Shown: piece by piece, positions 61,981 to 64,000 of the stretch
Numbering within the stretch: position 1 is the first letter of the stretch
Layout: each line of letters opens with the position of its first letter
Position numbers and translations under genes: made by a program
Notes under the pieces: model-generated
What the model saw: only the letters and a program-made list of their open reading frames with translations
The model's database searches: none
Told to the model about the DNA's origin: nothing
Source: Sorangium cellulosum
Lineage (GTDB): Bacteria > Myxococcota_A > Polyangia > Polyangiales > Polyangiaceae
Direction: 5' to 3'
Length of the DNA: 64,000 bases
NCBI RefSeq assembly: GCF_004135735.1
Contig: NZ_CP012670.1
Span: 3,927,501-3,991,500 of the forward strand

Positions 61981-62229
61981 TTGACGGTCCCGGTCCGCTC
62001 ACGTGTAGTGGCCGTGGGGGCGCTCGACGGCCCGACGCGCGACGCGAGCCGGCGGAGCATCGAGGGAGGTGATGAGTCCATGCGAGAGAGCCTGCGCGTC
62101 GAGGGAGCTGATGAGTCCACGCGAGAGAGCCTGCGCGTCGAGGGAGGTGGTGAGTCCACGCGAGAGAGCCTGCGCGTCGAGGGAGGTGGTGAGTCCACGC
62201 GAGAGAGCCTGCGGCAGGAGACGGCATGA
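61981..62229 (+). CDS. Possible small protein with 13-residue repeats, coupled to next gene
   Basis: 82 residues. The C-terminal two thirds consist of four 13-residue units of the type EGGGESTRESLRV, coded by the 39-bp tandem repeat. The stop codon overlaps the start of the downstream gene (ATGA), as in coupled genes. No family was recognised and no strong ribosome site precedes the start. It may instead be a leader peptide, or only repeat DNA that happens to be open because its period is a multiple of three. Confidence 0.4.
   Translation: MTVPVRSRVVAVGALDGPTRDASRRSIEGGDESMRESLRVEGADESTRESLRVEGGGESTRESLRVEGGGESTRESLRQETA
62061..62216. repeat. Four 39-bp direct tandem repeats
   Basis: Units start at 62061, 62100, 62139 and 62178. 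Copies 3 and 4 are almost identical; copies 1 and 2 differ at a few bases. Each has GGGAGGTG or GGGAGCTG followed by an ATG or GTG, so each repeats a ribosome-site-like motif. There are no spacers, so it is not a CRISPR array. Confidence 0.92.
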
Positions 62230-63773
62230 GCGTCGTCGAGGCGGCCCCGCCCTTCTTCTATTACGCCATGGCGGACGGCACCTCAGCCGTCGACAGCGAG
62301 GCCTTCGGCAGGCTCCTCGACGCCAGGGCGGGCGCCACGGGCTTCCGCAACCTCCTCGATCTGCTCGATCAGGACCCGGCCGAGCCCGGGCGCCTCATCG
62401 ACCCCAGGCACGATTTCCTGCCCATCTACAAGCTGAAGCGCGCCGGCTCCCTCGCGGCGAAGGATCCGGAGGGCACCGCATGCCTCTGCCCGGGCGGCCT
62501 CAACGGGCTCGGTCGAGACGCCATGTGGCAGAACTTCCGCGGCGGCGCGGCCGTACATTTCCTGGAGCTCGAGGGCACGAGCTGGGAGAGCCTGGTCGGG
62601 CGCCACGCCGGCGCCGAGCTCTCCGCGAAGTTCCTGAGCGAGTTCATGCTCGAGCCCGTGGTCGAGGTCGACGGCACCAAGAAGCAGATCGTCAGCGGCG
62701 CGTCGGCCGGCGCCAAGGGCGCGCTCTTCCGCGCCAGCCTGCTGTACTTGAGCTCTCACGGCTGGCTCGGCGGGTTCGCGCGGGGAGACGAGAACCCCGG
62801 GTACCCGGCGGCGCTGCCGCGCCCCGCGGCCGGCATCGCCGACGACCCGCGCGAGCCGTACATTCCCATCAACGCCTACTTCGTGGTGGGCAAGTTCGAC
62901 GCCGGGGGGCGCGCGTTCAGCGGGCCGGAGTGGATCATCCTCGCCCAGTGCTCGACGCTCAACGAGACGACCTGGGCGATGTGGGCGCGCGTCATGGCCC
63001 GCAGCGCGCCCCAGGTGCGCGGCATCCTCGGGTACGAGGAGGCCTCGCCCGCGGCGGTCGCGTCGATCTCGATCGCGACCTCGTTCGTCACGCACCTGAA
63101 GAACGAAAAGACGTTCTACGAGGCGTGGAGGGCCGCCAACACCGGCCAGAACTGGGCGGCGCTGGTCCACGAGCACGCCATGGGAGACACCCTCGACGGG
63201 TGGGCGGCGCGCAAGGCGCTCGGCGGGAGAGACCTGTCCAGTTACCTGGGCTCCACCTCGAGGGCCCCGAAGCAGGTCAAGGTCGTCGACCTGCCGCCTC
63301 CTTACCGCGCCCGGGTGTTCCACCACTTCAGCGCGGCGTACGGCGGCTCCACGTCCGAGATCACGCCCGACGTGCTCGACAGCGCGGACGCCGGGCTATT
63401 CGACGGGAGCGAGTACCGCGTGGAGATCACCCACCTCACCGGGGGGAAGATCCGCCAGGTGACGGTGCAGTGGATTCACATCCGCGACACCTTCGGTCAA
63501 TTCGATCTCGACGCCATCTTCAGCAGCTACTCCGCCGTTGGCGCCGGCGCGTCCGTGAGCACCGAGGACCCCAAGGTGCTCGTCGCCGACTTCGCGACCC
63601 CCGCGAGCCAGGTCGAGATCACCTTCACGGCGAGGGACGCGAAGGGACTGCGCGCGAGCGGCCTCGAGGGCCATCACGCCTATCTGTGGCCGCGGATCCA
63701 CGCGACCGGCGACGGTCTGGCCAATCAGCAGTACGACGCCAAGACCCGCGGCCTCGTCTACTACGGAGTCTAG
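62226..63773 (+). CDS. DUF6345-like protein, possible caspase-like fold
   Basis: 515 residues, with AGGAG seven bases before ATG 62226. No signal peptide. The central part has a His-Gly motif at the end of a hydrophobic strand (LLYLSSHGWLGG), and after about 70 residues a Cys at the end of another (EWIILAQCSTLNETTWAMW), followed by VRGILGYEE. This resembles DUF6345-like proteins, and the SHG...QC pattern is like the His-Cys dyad of caspase/CHAT peptidases. The C-terminal 130 residues look like a beta-sandwich (YRVEITHLTGGKIRQVTVQW). Family recognition is tentative and activity is unproven. The last 48 bp are duplicated downstream. Confidence 0.8.
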   Translation: MSVVEAAPPFFYYAMADGTSAVDSEAFGRLLDARAGATGFRNLLDLLDQDPAEPGRLIDPRHDFLPIYKLKRAGSLAAKDPEGTACLCPGGLNGLGRDAMWQNFRGGAAVHFLELEGTSWESLVGRHAGAELSAKFLSEFMLEPVVEVDGTKKQIVSGASAGAKGALFRASLLYLSSHGWLGGFARGDENPGYPAALPRPAAGIADDPREPYIPINAYFVVGKFDAGGRAFSGPEWIILAQCSTLNETTWAMWARVMARSAPQVRGILGYEEASPAAVASISIATSFVTHLKNEKTFYEAWRAANTGQNWAALVHEHAMGDTLDGWAARKALGGRDLSSYLGSTSRAPKQVKVVDLPPPYRARVFHHFSAAYGGSTSEITPDVLDSADAGLFDGSEYRVEITHLTGGKIRQVTVQWIHIRDTFGQFDLDAIFSSYSAVGAGASVSTEDPKVLVADFATPASQVEITFTARDAKGLRASGLEGHHAYLWPRIHATGDGLANQQYDAKTRGLVYYGV

Positions 63774-63867
63774 GGGAATGAAGACACGTGGCTGCCCAGC
63801 AGTACGACGCCAAGACCCGCGGCCTCGTCTACTACGGAGTCTAGGGGAATGAAGACACGTGGCTGCC
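63726..63867. repeat. Exact 71-bp tandem duplication across a gene junction
   Basis: Bases 63726-63796 and 63797-63867 are the same. The unit holds the last 16 codons and stop of the DUF6345-like gene plus the ribosome site, ATG and first codons of the next gene. The first copy's start leads into a short dead frame; the second is the working junction. Confidence 0.95.
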
Positions 63868-64000
63868 TCGGTTCGCTCGTGACGCTCGTCGCAGCCTGCT
63901 CCTCCGGAGGGCCAGCCGCGCCGCCGCGCGCGCCCGCACCGACGGCCGTGGCGGCCGCCGTACGCCGAAGGCTCGGCGAGCCCGTCCGTAGGATGCCAGC
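63849..64000 (+). CDS. Lipoprotein, N-terminal part (runs off the window)
   Basis: 50 codons are visible. AGGGGA precedes ATG 63849. The signal peptide MKTRGCLGSLVTLVAACSS has the lipobox LVAAC, so the mature protein is lipid-anchored. A Pro/Ala-rich linker follows. The function cannot be told. Its start lies in the second copy of the 71-bp duplication. Confidence 0.75.
   Translation, partial: MKTRGCLGSLVTLVAACSSGGPAAPPRAPAPTAVAAAVRRRLGEPVRRMP

Noticed and set aside
61611..62198. 195-residue minus-strand frame with MDSPPPSTRRLSR repeats
   Set aside because: Overlaps the UPF0182 start and its divergent promoter; the repeated peptide is a by-product of the 39-bp array. A helical stretch was noted but is not enough.
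62061..62216. CRISPR array
   Set aside because: Repeats are directly contiguous with no spacers and no cas genes nearby.

Overview
The window is very GC-rich DNA that is densely coded on both strands. Its large Ser/Thr kinase-ATPase fusions, polyketide and peptide synthetases, many lipoproteins and layered two-component proteins point to a myxobacterium, most likely a Polyangiales/Sorangium-type genome. This assignment is by gene style only. No rRNA, tRNA, phage or CRISPR was recognised.

Layout. 1-2.9 kb: the 3' end of a PKS or NRPS/PKS gene (carrier, ketosynthase, a wrecked acyltransferase). 2.9-8.0 kb (-): a kinase-AAA-TPR-GAF-STAS signalling giant. 8.2-14.5 kb (-): a lipoprotein coupled to a TonB-dependent receptor that carries its own TonB-like domain, a KtrA-type RCK protein and a CotH-like lipoprotein. 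14.9-20.3 kb: two SnoaL/NTF2-fold proteins flank a second kinase-family giant that has lost its kinase N-lobe. 20.4-31.0 kb (-): a two-gene NRPS-PKS line (A-PCP-C-A-PCP, then KS-AT-KR*-ACP-TE), with a perfect 13-bp-arm palindrome in its leader. 31.0-32.2 kb: no convincing gene. 32.2-33.5 kb (-): an AHSA1-like protein and an enoyl-CoA hydratase. 34.0-38.1 kb (-): a tandem duplication of a TrkH/KtrB potassium channel subunit. 38.3-40.8 kb (-): a Ca2+/Na+ antiporter and a histidine kinase. 40.9-45.2 kb (+): NfeD, FloA, a small membrane protein and an amino-acid permease. 45.4-46.3 kb (-): an HPF-domain protein with a long basic tail. 46.7-48.6 kb (+): a GH15 glucoamylase/trehalase-like enzyme. 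48.7-54.1 kb (+): a signalling operon of hybrid kinase with three receivers, CheR and receiver-kinase. 54.2-57.7 kb (-): LysR regulator, lectin/Vps62-like lipoprotein, a 159-bp palindromic element and a P450 pseudogene. 57.9-58.6 kb (+): a methyltransferase lacking its SAM motif I. 58.8-61.6 kb (-): UPF0182. 62.0-64 kb (+): a 13-codon-repeat ORF coupled to a DUF6345-like protein, then a lipoprotein start produced by a 71-bp tandem duplication.

Themes. (a) The NRPS-PKS line should make a short acylated dipeptide whose beta-ketone is not reduced. (b) Erosion and duplication are visible at several places: dead AT, dead KR, headless kinase, P450 with internal deletion, methyltransferase without motif I, TrkH tandem copies, and tandem repeats of 18, 39, 71 and 77 bp. 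(c) Three convergent gene junctions each hold a long hairpin of a different sequence family. (d) Cation handling (KtrA, two TrkH, Ca2+/Na+ antiporter) and membrane organisation (NfeD-FloA) genes are dispersed through the window, so any joint role is inference.
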